Position numbers and translations under genes: made by a program | The notes under the pieces: model-generated | The model's input: the letters and a program-made list of their open reading frames with translations, nothing else | Database searches by the model: none | Told to the model about the DNA's origin: nothing | Shown here: one piece after another, positions 16,125-25,331 of the stretch | Layout of the letters: each line of letters starts with the position of its first letter | Position numbering within the stretch: position 1 is the stretch's first letter | Source of the DNA: Coxiellaceae bacterium UBA6002 | Lineage (GTDB): Bacteria > Pseudomonadota > Gammaproteobacteria > UBA6002 | DNA length: 26,095 nt | NCBI GenBank assembly: GCA_002429595.1 | Contig: DJAM01000172.1 | Coordinates: 1-26,095 of the forward strand | Direction of reading: 5' to 3'

Positions 16125-16152
16125 ATAGATTAACTAAAAAAAGGGTAACAAG

Positions 16153-16911
16153 ATGGAATTGCACTCAATTATTTTTTTGCTATCAATTCTGTCAGTGATT
16201 TTCTTATTGACGTTTTTTATCCATCATAAACAAAAACGAAAACTGCGAATTAGTCTTGATAAGCAAGAGCCACGTTTTGATGTCGTCAATCACACTCGAT
16301 CCTCATCGGTTCCAATTATGACTCAAGAAGGTGAAGAAGAGGTTGAAGAAGAGGAAGAGGTGGAAGAAGAAGTTGCGGTTGACGATGATGATCTGTTGAG
16401 CGATCCATTGTTACAACCCAGAGAGCCAGTGCGTGAAGTTGCTAAACCAACTGTCAGGAAAGCACCTGCTCCTGACGAATTAATATTAATTATGCTCGCA
16501 GCGAAACCAGATAAACCTTACGCCGGTTACGAATTATTACAAGCGTTATTAACAGCTGGTTTGAGATTTGGCGCGCAAGATTTTTTTCATCGTTATGAAG
16601 ATGCTAATGGCAAGGGCAGAATTTTATTTAGCGTCGTCTCCGCCTCTGAGACAGGCACTTTTGAGATTAATAAGATGGGTGCTTATTCCGGTAAGGGCTT
16701 AATGATGTTTTTGCGTCTTGCAAATCATAGAGATGTTGCAGCGTCGTTTGAAAGTATGATGGAGACTGCCCGACAATTAGTTGAGGATTTGGATGGTGAC
16801 ATCTTGGATGAGGAGCGCAAAGTATTATCAAATGAAAAAATAGAAAAAATGCGTAAAAAAGTGCAAGAATTCGAGCGGAAACAATTGACCGGAGACTTAT
16901 TTGACGACTAA
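16153..16911 (+). CDS. zipA: Cell division protein ZipA
   Basis: A 252-aa inner-membrane protein that ties the FtsZ ring to the membrane, specific to gammaproteobacteria. Residues 1-23 form the N-terminal transmembrane anchor with the short outside end typical of ZipA. A basic stretch (KQKRKLR) follows, then a very acidic Glu/Asp run (about 58-80) and a short Pro-containing linker. The C-terminal FtsZ-binding domain covers about 110-240 (LILIMLAAKPDKPYAGYELL, FHRYEDANGKGRILFSVVSA). It is shorter than E. coli ZipA (328 aa) because the Pro/Gln linker is reduced. AAGGG lies seven bases before the ATG. Its last 11 bp overlap ligA, as in other smc-zipA-ligA operons. Confidence 0.93.
   Translation: MELHSIIFLLSILSVIFLLTFFIHHKQKRKLRISLDKQEPRFDVVNHTRSSSVPIMTQEGEEEVEEEEEVEEEVAVDDDDLLSDPLLQPREPVREVAKPTVRKAPAPDELILIMLAAKPDKPYAGYELLQALLTAGLRFGAQDFFHRYEDANGKGRILFSVVSASETGTFEINKMGAYSGKGLMMFLRLANHRDVAASFESMMETARQLVEDLDGDILDEERKVLSNEKIEKMRKKVQEFERKQLTGDLFDD
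16891..16894 (+). promoter_or_regulatory. Ribosome binding site deciding the ligA TTG start
   Basis: GGAG lies six bases before TTG at 16901, inside the end of zipA. The resulting N-terminus (MTTKKSIDDLVKQVEELRRE) matches LigA proteins, so the TTG is the likely start. Confidence 0.6.
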
Positions 16912-18937
16912 AAAATCGATCGACGATTTAGTAAAGCAAGTTGAAGAATTACGCAGAGAGATTGACGAACACAACTACCGATATTATGTCTTAGAAGATC
17001 CGGGCATTTCCGATGCAGAATTTGATCGCCTATTCCGCAAATTACAAACTTTAGAAGAAACTCATCCAGAATTACTAACACCTGATTCACCAACTCAGCG
17101 AGTTGGTGCTGCGGTTGTTGGCGCGTTTGCTCCAGTTAAGCATCATGTTCCAATGCTCTCATTAAACAATGCTTTCTCTGAGGAAGAAGTTCAGGCATTT
17201 GACCAACGTATTCATCAGCGGTTAGAGATCGAAACTGATCTCGAATATTGTTGTGAAACAAAACTAGATGGTGTTGCAGTGAGCATCGTTTATGAGGATG
17301 GCGTTATGGTCAGAGCTGCAACTCGTGGTGATGGCGCAACTGGGGAAGAAATAACGCACAATATTCGAACTATTCCTTCAGTACCACTAAAGCTACGTGG
17401 TAAAAATATTCCCAAGCTTCTAGAAATTCGCGGTGAAGTCTATTTAGGAAAAGCTGAATTTGACGCCTTAAATACTCGTTCAGCAGAGCGTGGCGAAAAA
17501 ATATTTGTGAATCCTCGTAATGCTGCTTCCGGTAGCCTACGACAACTTGATCCCACTATTACTGCATCTCGAAACCTAAAAATATATTGCTTTTCATTGG
17601 GAGCTGTGTCCGAAGATTTTAAAATGCCAGAACGTCACAGCGATTTTCTATTGAAGATGAAAGAGTGGGGCTTACGCGTGAGTCCACTCGCGGAAGTCGT
17701 TAAGGGTGTCGAAGGCTGCATGAGCTATTACAATAAATTACAAGAGATACGCTCCGAATTGCCTTATGAAATCGATGGCGTCGTATATAAAGTTAATAAT
17801 CGGCACTACCAGCAAGAGTTAGGTTTTGTCTCAAGAGCACCACGTTGGGCTGTTGCTCATAAGTTTCCTGCAAGCGAAGAGTTGACCTTAGTGCAAGACA
17901 TCGATTTTCAAGTTGGTCGAACTGGTATCCTAACCCCAACTGCTAGATTGAAGCCTGTTTTTGTGGGTGGTGCTACAGTGAGCAATGCCACACTACATAA
18001 CTTGGATGAAACCTGGCGCAAAGATATCCGAGTAGGCGACACCGTAATAGTGCGGCGAGCAGGCGATGTTATTCCGGAGGTTGTTGGCGCGGTGATTGAA
18101 AAAAGACCTAAAGGTACTCATCCAGTAGCCTTGCCAACAACATGCCCTGTTTGTGGTTCAGAAGTCATTAAGCCAGAGGGAGAGGCGTATGCTAAATGTA
18201 CTGCTGGTCTTTATTGCCATGCGCAACTAAAAAGTTCGTTTCTACATTTTGCCTCGCGAAGAGCGATGGATATCGAGGGGTTAGGCGAACGCATGGTCGA
18301 TCTTTTGTTAGAGACTAACCTCATCCGAGATATCTCAGATCTTTACTGCTTAACCGAAGCAAAAATAGCCGAACTGCCACGAATGGGTGAGAAATCTGCC
18401 GAAAATTTAATTAAAGCCATCCAGCACAGTAAAGACACAACCTTATCCCGGTTTTTATACGCCTTAGGAATTCCAAATGTTGGCGAAGCAACTGCTCTAA
18501 ATTTAGTAATGCACTTTAAAAGCCTCGATCCGGTTATGAATGCTGATGAAGAAACGCTGCAATCTGTCCCTGATATTGGACCTATTGTCGCCGCCCAAAT
18601 CGTCGCGTTCTTCCGTCAGCCCCATAATCAAGAAATTATTCAAAGACTGCGAGACCTTGGGATTCATTGGCAAGATATCGTAACCGAGGAAAACCAACCG
18701 TTAGCAGATCAAACTTTTGTATTGACGGGGACTTTGCAATCACTGACACGTGATGAGGCGCGAGAGCGTTTGCAGGCGTTGGGGGCAAAGGTGACTAACA
18801 GTGTCTCTGCGAAGACATCTTATGTAGTGGTTGGGGTTGATCCGGGGAGTAAGCTTGAGAAGGCTGAGAAGTTGGGTGTGGCTATTTTGGATGAGGAAGC
18901 TTTTTTGGCATTGTTGGGTGATTTCGAAAGTAAGTAG
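16901..18937 (+). CDS. ligA: NAD-dependent DNA ligase LigA
   Basis: A 678-aa ligase that seals nicks in replication and repair using NAD+. Domains in order: Ia (HNYRYYVLEDPGISDAEFD, about 24-42), the adenylation domain with nucleophile K121 in CETKLDGVAVS, the OB fold around 325-405, a zinc finger with C415, C418, C433 and C439, helix-hairpin-helix repeats (about 455-580) and a C-terminal BRCT domain (about 600-675). Normal length, all key residues present. It starts at TTG and overlaps zipA by 11 bp, so translation is probably coupled. It converges on smrB across 85 bp with no obvious terminator. Confidence 0.97.
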   Translation: MTTKKSIDDLVKQVEELRREIDEHNYRYYVLEDPGISDAEFDRLFRKLQTLEETHPELLTPDSPTQRVGAAVVGAFAPVKHHVPMLSLNNAFSEEEVQAFDQRIHQRLEIETDLEYCCETKLDGVAVSIVYEDGVMVRAATRGDGATGEEITHNIRTIPSVPLKLRGKNIPKLLEIRGEVYLGKAEFDALNTRSAERGEKIFVNPRNAASGSLRQLDPTITASRNLKIYCFSLGAVSEDFKMPERHSDFLLKMKEWGLRVSPLAEVVKGVEGCMSYYNKLQEIRSELPYEIDGVVYKVNNRHYQQELGFVSRAPRWAVAHKFPASEELTLVQDIDFQVGRTGILTPTARLKPVFVGGATVSNATLHNLDETWRKDIRVGDTVIVRRAGDVIPEVVGAVIEKRPKGTHPVALPTTCPVCGSEVIKPEGEAYAKCTAGLYCHAQLKSSFLHFASRRAMDIEGLGERMVDLLLETNLIRDISDLYCLTEAKIAELPRMGEKSAENLIKAIQHSKDTTLSRFLYALGIPNVGEATALNLVMHFKSLDPVMNADEETLQSVPDIGPIVAAQIVAFFRQPHNQEIIQRLRDLGIHWQDIVTEENQPLADQTFVLTGTLQSLTRDEARERLQALGAKVTNSVSAKTSYVVVGVDPGSKLEKAEKLGVAILDEEAFLALLGDFESK

Positions 18938-18945
18938 TGTCTCTT

Positions 18946-18967
18946 TACCCTCACCCCAACCCTCCCG
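18946..18967. repeat. Pyrimidine-rich dispersed-repeat-like segment
   Basis: TACCCTCACCCCAACCCTCC between ligA and smrB resembles the 'CCCTCACCCCaaCCCTCtCCC' segments scattered in intergenic DNA of many proteobacteria. Only one copy is in the window, so its repeat status here is inferred. Confidence 0.3.
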
Positions 18968-19022
18968 CTGCAAGCAGTCAAAAAATACTCGAGCGAATAG
19001 CGTGGCAAATGCAAAACACACA

Positions 19023-19559
19023 TCACTTCTTAACAACAGACCGCAACAAAACATACAAAGCCCCAGCCCCGCCATCTTTAGGCTGAGCAGAAGCAAATGC
19101 CAACACCTGCTCAATCTGCCGTAACCAATTATTTAATCTATTCTTCAAAACAGGTTCAGCACCATGGCCTTTGCCATGAACGATACATAAGTACCGTTGA
19201 TTAGCGTGGTATTTAGCATCAATAAATTCAATCAATTTATCCCGTGCAGCTTCGGCATTACAGCCATGTAAATCCAACGATGCCCCAATAGACAGCGTTC
19301 CCTTTTTAAGACTTTGGATTTGTTTAGGTGAAAGCCCGGGACGAACAAAGAATAACTGATCATCCGCGCCAACGGTTGCTTCCGTTTGATAATCTGAAAT
19401 GGTGAAGGAGGGCGCAGTAGGTTCAGGGGCAAAACGTTTAATTGGCTTTGGCTTCTTTTTCCTCAGAGTCACTTTGTCGTTTTTGGAAGGCAGGGGCTTG
19501 ATTTGTTTTACGGCATCCCTAAAGGCATTTTTATCGTCTTCAGACAGTAGTTTGGACAT
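19023..19559 (-). CDS. smrB: Smr-domain endonuclease, SmrB-like (ribosome rescue)
   Basis: A protein of about 178 aa. In E. coli, SmrB cuts mRNA between collided ribosomes to start rescue. The N-terminal part (SEDDKNAFRDAVKQIKPLPS) matches the SmrB leader. The Smr domain (about 95-175) shows LDLHG, CIVHGKGHG and GGAGALYVLL, with the catalytic DLH motif intact. The frame is open to a TTG at 19586 (187 aa), but homology to the MSKLLSEDD start favours the ATG at 19559. It is divergent from prmB, the arrangement seen for smrB (yfcN) and prmB in enteric bacteria, which supports SmrB rather than SmrA. Confidence 0.88.
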   Translation of the reverse strand: MSKLLSEDDKNAFRDAVKQIKPLPSKNDKVTLRKKKPKPIKRFAPEPTAPSFTISDYQTEATVGADDQLFFVRPGLSPKQIQSLKKGTLSIGASLDLHGCNAEAARDKLIEFIDAKYHANQRYLCIVHGKGHGAEPVLKNRLNNWLRQIEQVLAFASAQPKDGGAGALYVLLRSVVKK

Positions 19560-19686
19560 TATTTTTTTACCCATTTCTTTTACCAACGCATTAGCTATGT
19601 TATTGAAAATAGCCTAGTCTTAAGTTAGCAAATTCAGTATTATGTTTTGATATTAGCAGTCTTTTATTAGTTATGGATAGCGTCCT

Positions 19687-20622
19687 ATGAATTTAGAAGA
19701 TCAAAACCTCACTCAAGTTTGTCAGGAACTCGTAACGATTCGGGATTATATTCGGTGGGGTTACAGTCTGTTTAATGGAGCGCAACTTTATTATGGACAT
19801 GGGACTGATAACAGCTGGGATGAAGCTGTGCATCTAGTGCTCTCAGCTTTGCATTTGCCCCCTGATGTTTCACCCGATTTGATGAATGCTATTCTCACCA
19901 CCGTCGAGCGCCGTAATTTGTGTGAATTAATTACCCGTCGCATCAATGAGCGAGTGCCAGCCCCTTATTTAACTCATGAAGCGTGGTTTGCAGGTTTACC
20001 CTTTTACGTAGATAAACGTGTTATTATTCCGCGCTCACCAATTGCAGAGTTAATTGAGAAGGGATTTTCACCGTGGTTAGATAATAATGATATTCACGAT
20101 ATTCTGGATTTATGCACGGGTAGCGGTTGTATAGCTGTCGCATGTGCGTTGGAGTTTCCGGATAGCAAAGTTGATGCAGTGGATATTTCTCAAGATGCCT
20201 TGGCCGTTGCACAAATCAATGTTAAGAAACACCATGTCCAATCTCAAGTGAATCTCATCCAGTCAGACTTATTCGATAAGTTAGAAGGTCCCTATGATTT
20301 AATCGTCAGTAATCCACCGTATGTGTCGTCTGACGAATATGAAACGTTGCCCCAAGAATTTCGTCATGAGCCCCAGATCGCATTGAAGGCACCCGAATTA
20401 GGTCTTGAAGTGGTGACACGAATACTTAGAAATGCAGCAAAATTCTTAAGACCTAAGGGGTTATTAGTTGTGGAAGTTGGTAATTCTCAAGACGCTTTAC
20501 TGAATAAATATCCGCAATTACCTTATGTGTGGCTCGACTTCGAGCGAGGTGGCGAGGGAATTTTTCTGCTTACGACCGAAGATCTACACATTTATCAGTC
20601 AATTTTAAATGAGTCGGACTAA
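19687..20622 (+). CDS. prmB: Ribosomal protein L3 glutamine N5-methyltransferase
   Basis: A 311-aa enzyme that methylates a glutamine of ribosomal protein uL3 using SAM. The N-terminal helical substrate-binding part (about 1-125) includes RRINERVPAPYL and the characteristic FYVDKRVIIPRSPIAELIE. The Rossmann domain has motif I ILDLCTGSGCIAVACA (about 138-153) and catalytic NPPY at 209-212. PrmC (release-factor methyltransferase) is the close relative, but the VIIPRSPIAELI segment and the aroC neighbour point to PrmB. Its stop codon overlaps the aroC ATG by one base (TAATG), so the two are translationally coupled. Confidence 0.95.
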   Translation: MNLEDQNLTQVCQELVTIRDYIRWGYSLFNGAQLYYGHGTDNSWDEAVHLVLSALHLPPDVSPDLMNAILTTVERRNLCELITRRINERVPAPYLTHEAWFAGLPFYVDKRVIIPRSPIAELIEKGFSPWLDNNDIHDILDLCTGSGCIAVACALEFPDSKVDAVDISQDALAVAQINVKKHHVQSQVNLIQSDLFDKLEGPYDLIVSNPPYVSSDEYETLPQEFRHEPQIALKAPELGLEVVTRILRNAAKFLRPKGLLVVEVGNSQDALLNKYPQLPYVWLDFERGGEGIFLLTTEDLHIYQSILNESD

Positions 20623-21674
20623 TGGCTGGAAATACTTTTGGAAAAGCATTCACAATCACGACATTTGGTGAAAGTCATGGTCTAGCTCTAGGAGCAATAG
20701 TGGATGGCTGCCCTCCAGGGTTGGCATTGAATGAAGCCGATATTCAGAAAGATTTGGATCGACGCAAACCGGGAGCTTCTCGTTTTACCACCCAGCGTCA
20801 TGAACCGGATGAAGTCAAAATTCTTTCGGGAACGTTTGAGGGTTACACAACTGGAACTCCAATTGGTTTGCTCATTGAAAATAAAGATGCTAAGCCAAAA
20901 CACTACGATGAAATTAAAGATAGTTTTAGACCTGGACACGCTGATTACACTTACTTTCATAAATATGGCATTCGCGATTATCGAGGTGGAGGTAGGGCCT
21001 CAGCTCGTGGCACTGCTATGTGGGTTGCAGCAGGAGCGATTGCCAAAAAGTATCTAGCGCAACAGGGCATCCAAATAAGGGGGTATGTGTCTCAAATTGG
21101 CAAGATCAAACCAACAACCTTTAGCTGGGACGACACCAAACAAAATCCATTTACCTTTCCAGATCAATCTCAAGTCCCGGCCATCGAGGAATTAATTACG
21201 CAATTGCGTAGAGATGGCGATTCTACTGGTGCAGGCGTTCGAGTGATTGCAACCGGTGTGCCGGTAGGTTTAGGTGAGCCAGTGTTTGATCGATTAGATG
21301 GGGATATCGCTAAGGCAATGATGGACATCAATGCTGTTAAAGGTGTTGAAATTGGCAGCGGCTTTGCTGTCATCGAACTGTTGGGGTCGCAGAATCGTGA
21401 TGAAATTACACCAGAAGGGTTTCTTTCGAATCACTCTGGCGGAATTCTAGGTGGTATTTCTTCTGGTCAAGATATCGATGTGAATCTTGCCTTCAAGCCG
21501 ACTTCTAGTATTAGAAACAGTGGTCGCACCATTACAACTCACGGCGAAGCGACGACAATATCTACAACTGGCAGGCATGATCCTTGTGTTGGTTTGCGCG
21601 CTGTGCCAATTGCAGAGGCCATGTTAGCATTAGTGTTGATGGATCATTACTTACGTCTTAAAGAGATTAAATAG
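20622..21674 (+). CDS. aroC: Chorismate synthase
   Basis: A 350-aa FMN-dependent enzyme that converts EPSP to chorismate, the last shikimate-pathway step. Family signatures are present: GESHGLALGAIVDGCPPG (16-33), RPGHADYTYFHKYGIRDYRG, RASARGTA, and SIRNSGRTITTHGEATT near the C-terminus. Length is typical of the monofunctional bacterial enzyme. It starts within the prmB stop codon and is followed 14 bp later by asd, so prmB-aroC-asd is probably one transcription unit. Confidence 0.97.
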   Translation: MAGNTFGKAFTITTFGESHGLALGAIVDGCPPGLALNEADIQKDLDRRKPGASRFTTQRHEPDEVKILSGTFEGYTTGTPIGLLIENKDAKPKHYDEIKDSFRPGHADYTYFHKYGIRDYRGGGRASARGTAMWVAAGAIAKKYLAQQGIQIRGYVSQIGKIKPTTFSWDDTKQNPFTFPDQSQVPAIEELITQLRRDGDSTGAGVRVIATGVPVGLGEPVFDRLDGDIAKAMMDINAVKGVEIGSGFAVIELLGSQNRDEITPEGFLSNHSGGILGGISSGQDIDVNLAFKPTSSIRNSGRTITTHGEATTISTTGRHDPCVGLRAVPIAEAMLALVLMDHYLRLKEIK

Positions 21675-21688
21675 AGGTTAGAATCAAA

Positions 21689-22717
21689 ATGTCAGGCAAA
21701 TATAATGTTGCAGTTTTGGGTGCGACCGGTGCGGTCGGTGAAACAATATTAGAAGTTCTAGAGCAGCGCCAATTTCCGGTCAAGGAACTTTTCCCACTTG
21801 CAAGTTCAAGATCAGCTGGTGAAACCGTAAAGTTTAAAAATAAAAATGTGCCAGTCATTGATGTTGACGATTTTGATTTCAGCCAAGTAAATATCGGATT
21901 ATTTTCTGCTGGCGCGAGCGTTTCAGCGAAGTATGCACCAATTGCAGCAGAAGCCGGGTGTGTCGTCATTGATAATACTTCTTACTTCCGTAATGATCCG
22001 GAAATTCCTCTAGTCGTTCCAGAAGTTAACCCGGAAATGATCGAGCAATTTCGTAATCGAAATATTATCGCTAACCCAAATTGTTCGACCATTCAACTCG
22101 TCGTGGCGTTAAAGCCAATTTATGATGCCGCTGGTATTTCACGCATCAATATTGCAACGTACCAATCTGTTTCAGGTGCAGGTCGAAAAGGCATCATGGA
22201 GCTGGCAGAACAAACAGCCCATTTGTTAAATGGTCAAGCTGATGATCCTCAAGTCTTTGCTCGACAAATTGCATTTAATGTCATTCCGCATATTGATGAG
22301 TTCCAAGATAACGGCTACACCAAAGAAGAAATGAAAATCGTTTGGGAAACTCGCAAAATTTTCAATGACGATACCATTATGGTCAATCCAACTGCGGTTC
22401 GAGTTCCCGTTTTTTATGGGCATTCCGAAGCGGTGCATTTGGAAACTCGTAAAAAGATTTCTGTTGCTGAAGCCAAGGAGTTATTAAAAAATGCTCCTGG
22501 CGTGATTTTGCTTGAAGAAGACAAGGATTATCCGACGGTTGTGCCTCATGTTGCTGAGCAAGATGCGGTGTTCGTTGGCAGAGTGAGAGAAGATCTTTCC
22601 CATTCAAATGGGTTAGATCTATGGATTGTGGCTGACAATGTCCGTAAAGGTGCCGCTTTAAATGCCGTTCAGATCGCTGAGATTCTAATAGGGCTGGAAG
22701 AGGCTGCGTATCATTAA
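21689..22717 (+). CDS. asd: Aspartate-semialdehyde dehydrogenase
   Basis: A 342-aa NADP-dependent enzyme that reduces aspartyl phosphate to aspartate semialdehyde, the branch point to lysine/diaminopimelate, threonine and methionine, and so also needed for peptidoglycan. It has the nucleotide loop GATGAVG (11-17), catalytic C132 in NPNCSTIQ, SGAGRKG, and the FYGHSEAV histidine segment. The length and insertion pattern fit the short asd type (Gram-positive/Legionella/Vibrio-like second class) rather than the 367-aa E. coli enzyme. GAGGTT lies about nine bases upstream of the ATG. Last gene of the prmB-aroC-asd block. Confidence 0.96.
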   Translation: MSGKYNVAVLGATGAVGETILEVLEQRQFPVKELFPLASSRSAGETVKFKNKNVPVIDVDDFDFSQVNIGLFSAGASVSAKYAPIAAEAGCVVIDNTSYFRNDPEIPLVVPEVNPEMIEQFRNRNIIANPNCSTIQLVVALKPIYDAAGISRINIATYQSVSGAGRKGIMELAEQTAHLLNGQADDPQVFARQIAFNVIPHIDEFQDNGYTKEEMKIVWETRKIFNDDTIMVNPTAVRVPVFYGHSEAVHLETRKKISVAEAKELLKNAPGVILLEEDKDYPTVVPHVAEQDAVFVGRVREDLSHSNGLDLWIVADNVRKGAALNAVQIAEILIGLEEAAYH

Positions 22718-22735
22718 TTTCCTAATATTTTGATA

Positions 22736-22758
22736 AATATCTTTATATTTAAGATATT
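22736..22758. promoter_or_regulatory. AT-rich inverted repeat between asd and the ankyrin gene
   Basis: AATATCTT-TATATTT-AAGATATT is a perfect 8-bp inverted repeat. A TTGATA hexamer ends one base before it (22730-22735), and TATAAA (22763-22768) follows it, so it may be an operator in the promoter of the ankyrin gene. It lacks a T-tract and G/C stem, so an intrinsic terminator is unlikely. Function is inferred. Confidence 0.35.
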
Positions 22759-22802
22759 CGGCTATAAAATAAGCACTAAATAACAAATTTAGGCCGACTC
22801 CT

Positions 22803-25166
22803 TTGCAACAGAAATGTCCTGTCTCTTCATTAATTCTAGAAATTTTAGAACCTATTATTGCTCAAGAAGGGCAGATTAGCCCTGATACCAAAAATAAGGT
22901 TAGTAGTCTAGCAAGCCTGTCTGGGCAAAGGTCTTGCGATGAGCTTCAGGGTTTACTTGGGCCATTATTTGATGACCATCCAAGAATTTTTCACCTCTTT
23001 TATGATCAAACCCATTCTAAGATTTTCACTTTTATTGATGAAAATGACATTAGAAAATTAGAGCTTATATTTACCATTGGTGACTATTTCTTTCAAAAAG
23101 GGATTAGTCTTAAAAAAATTAATACCAAACATCAAACACCGTTGTGTCATGCAATAAGTCATTTCCGACTTGAAATCGCCTCATTATTAATAAATAAAGG
23201 GGCTGATGTAAATCCCCCAGTAGAACAGTTATACCTAAGATCACCTATTTGCTGTGCTGTGAACGCAAGAAGTGTTGCTGCAATTAACCTATTAATTAGT
23301 CACGGATTAACTAAAGAGACATTAAACGGTGAACCACAAAAAGGGACATCGCCACTTTATTTAGCAGTGAAATTAGATGAGCTGGAAATAGTTAAGCTTT
23401 TAGTTGCAAATGGTGCCAACCTTACTCCGACAAGAAATGGTGTCATTCAAGGATATACGTCAGATTTTAATTCTCCTCTCAGAGTTGCGCTAGTTAATAA
23501 AAATTTAGTAATAGCAAAATTTTTATTTGATTTAATAAAGAAAGATCACGGATTATTTACAGAAACTCTTCCAATTTTTTTTCGTTATGCACCATTGGAA
23601 ATATTGGAAAATTACATTGAGGATTTAACGCTGACTCTTGAAGTAAAATTTGCAACTCAAGTGGTCACAAGGGTTAAGAGAGAGGTGACCCTTGAGACAG
23701 AATGGAGTGGTAAAATTCTTTTAGAGTGTCTGCTTTCTGCTACAGATAATCCTGAACAGCGCCTCAAAATAATTGCTAAATTAATTCAACAATTGATGCA
23801 GCTTGAATTTTTGGATCCTAAAGTCCAAGCTGAACCCAGTTTTGTAGAAAGAGAGTCCATAGAAAAAGTCGCTAAAGAAAAAGACTCCTACCCAATTTTT
23901 TGTATAGCAAGCAAATTGTTAAGCTCAATAGATAGTGCTACTAAACAAGGTCGAGGAAATGTATGTTTAAGAGTGCTCAAGTCTGCCATGATTTCTGTTG
24001 AATCTATTTCTAGTTCGCCACGATTTGGTGCAGGGATAAAATTTATAGAAGTGATTCTCGGTAGAATGGTCAAGGATCCCGAAACAACTTATCTCGACAA
24101 AGATGCGATAGATATTCTTACTCAAGTACAGCTAAAGACTATCAGTTCTACTCAAAGATCCATGAGTACGGATGCACGTTCTTGTGAAGAAAAAGTTAGA
24201 TTTCGTGCAATGGCTGGAGGCGTTGCCTATTCCAATATTACCGAGGTGCCATTGCTTTCTTATCGTGGCTCCTCTTATTTTGTTGACGCATTAAGAACCA
24301 CATTTAAGATTCTAAAGAAACTCGACATGTTGCGATCTAATTGGGATGTGACAAGGGCACAAAGCTTGTTGGTTGATATTGAAGACAACGCGACCTTAAA
24401 TCTTAGTGCTGAAATAATGTGTTCTCATTTGAAAGTACCTGAGCATATCATTCCGATTGTCTTATTCAAGAAAGAAGATAGTTGGATTTACACGCTTATA
24501 TGTCGTAGCTTTTTTGAACCTAATGGCGCTGTCCAGATTGAGATTCCACAATCTGAGTTTGGTCGAGTATTTCCTTTGATTAATAGAGAATTAAATGAAA
24601 ATAGACAACGTCAAGATCAAAGCAGAGATGTTTTTAGAGAAATTTATTACAGAATTTGGCGTCATTTATTATTTTTAGAACAACTTTTAAACAAACGTGT
24701 TGCCTATGTGACAACATGGCTACATCAGCCTTATAAATTTCCAACATGTTTTGCAAGTAATTTGAAGCCAGTTATAGATATTATATTTTCATTAGCGCTG
24801 AAAGAAGCATTGCCGACAGAGATAATGGAGAAATTTTTTGAAGTAATGAGAAGTAAAATTTTAGTGCAAATACGAAAAACAAACCTATGTGATGAAACTA
24901 CTTTGTCTTCAACTTTAAAGGGAGAGCCACAATCTTTACCTCCAATGCAATTACTCTACAAGTATACAACTTTATTAGTGCGCTGGCGTGAATTCTATCG
25001 TTATCATCCTACTCACGAGGAGGAATTAGAAGCAAAAGCTAATTCAGTCGAACATGTTCTAGAACATACAAGAATTCGCTTGAACACTAGAATTAATTTT
25101 TTTGGCATGAATGGAGTAAGTGATTCAGGATTATCAACTGAGCCTTTATTAATAAAAAGCCCGTAG
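22803..25166 (+). CDS. Ankyrin-repeat protein, effector candidate
   Basis: A 787-aa soluble protein without signal peptide or membrane helix. Residues about 80-250 hold four to five ankyrin repeats, clearest at 110-138 (TPLCHAISHFRLEIASLLIN then KGADVN), 147-170 and 181-210 (TSPLYLAVKLDELEIVKLLV then ANGANL). The remaining 530 or so residues are helical with no domain I recognise. The tail ends STEPLLIKSP. The start is TTG at 22803, the first start after an in-frame stop at 22770; no good ribosome binding site is seen and no ATG lies near. Ankyrin proteins of this size are typical translocated effectors in Legionellales, but transfer to a host is inference. Codon use is AT-rich, as in the other accessory genes. 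Confidence 0.85.
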   Translation: MQQKCPVSSLILEILEPIIAQEGQISPDTKNKVSSLASLSGQRSCDELQGLLGPLFDDHPRIFHLFYDQTHSKIFTFIDENDIRKLELIFTIGDYFFQKGISLKKINTKHQTPLCHAISHFRLEIASLLINKGADVNPPVEQLYLRSPICCAVNARSVAAINLLISHGLTKETLNGEPQKGTSPLYLAVKLDELEIVKLLVANGANLTPTRNGVIQGYTSDFNSPLRVALVNKNLVIAKFLFDLIKKDHGLFTETLPIFFRYAPLEILENYIEDLTLTLEVKFATQVVTRVKREVTLETEWSGKILLECLLSATDNPEQRLKIIAKLIQQLMQLEFLDPKVQAEPSFVERESIEKVAKEKDSYPIFCIASKLLSSIDSATKQGRGNVCLRVLKSAMISVESISSSPRFGAGIKFIEVILGRMVKDPETTYLDKDAIDILTQVQLKTISSTQRSMSTDARSCEEKVRFRAMAGGVAYSNITEVPLLSYRGSSYFVDALRTTFKILKKLDMLRSNWDVTRAQSLLVDIEDNATLNLSAEIMCSHLKVPEHIIPIVLFKKEDSWIYTLICRSFFEPNGAVQIEIPQSEFGRVFPLINRELNENRQRQDQSRDVFREIYYRIWRHLLFLEQLLNKRVAYVTTWLHQPYKFPTCFASNLKPVIDIIFSLALKEALPTEIMEKFFEVMRSKILVQIRKTNLCDETTLSSTLKGEPQSLPPMQLLYKYTTLLVRWREFYRYHPTHEEELEAKANSVEHVLEHTRIRLNTRINFFGMNGVSDSGLSTEPLLIKSP

Positions 25167-25226
25167 CGCTTAATGTGTAGCATTGATTGTATTTTTTCAA
25201 TCTTAAGTGAGAAGTTGTCAGGAATA

Positions 25227-25289
25227 CCACCGCTAAAACGGCTACGGTGGGATTCGCTATTTTTCCGGTTTGTTGTTTTGCGCTAGCGC
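25227..25289. repeat. Short palindromes in a convergent intergenic region
   Basis: The 165-bp gap between the convergent ankyrin and membrane-protein genes contains a CCACCG...CGGTGG hairpin (25227-25250) and a perfect GCGCTAGCGC palindrome (25280-25289). A short T-run (TATTTTTCC) follows the first hairpin on the + strand, so it could act as a weak terminator for the ankyrin gene. A repeat remnant is equally possible. Confidence 0.3.
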
Positions 25290-25331
25290 TTGCTTACTTT
25301 AGATACTCCGATCAGAGATCACATTATAAAT

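Noticed and set aside
18740..19124. ORFs on both strands spanning the ligA-smrB junction
   Set aside because: They overlap the clear BRCT and Smr domains and the pyrimidine-rich repeat; their composition is not protein-like.
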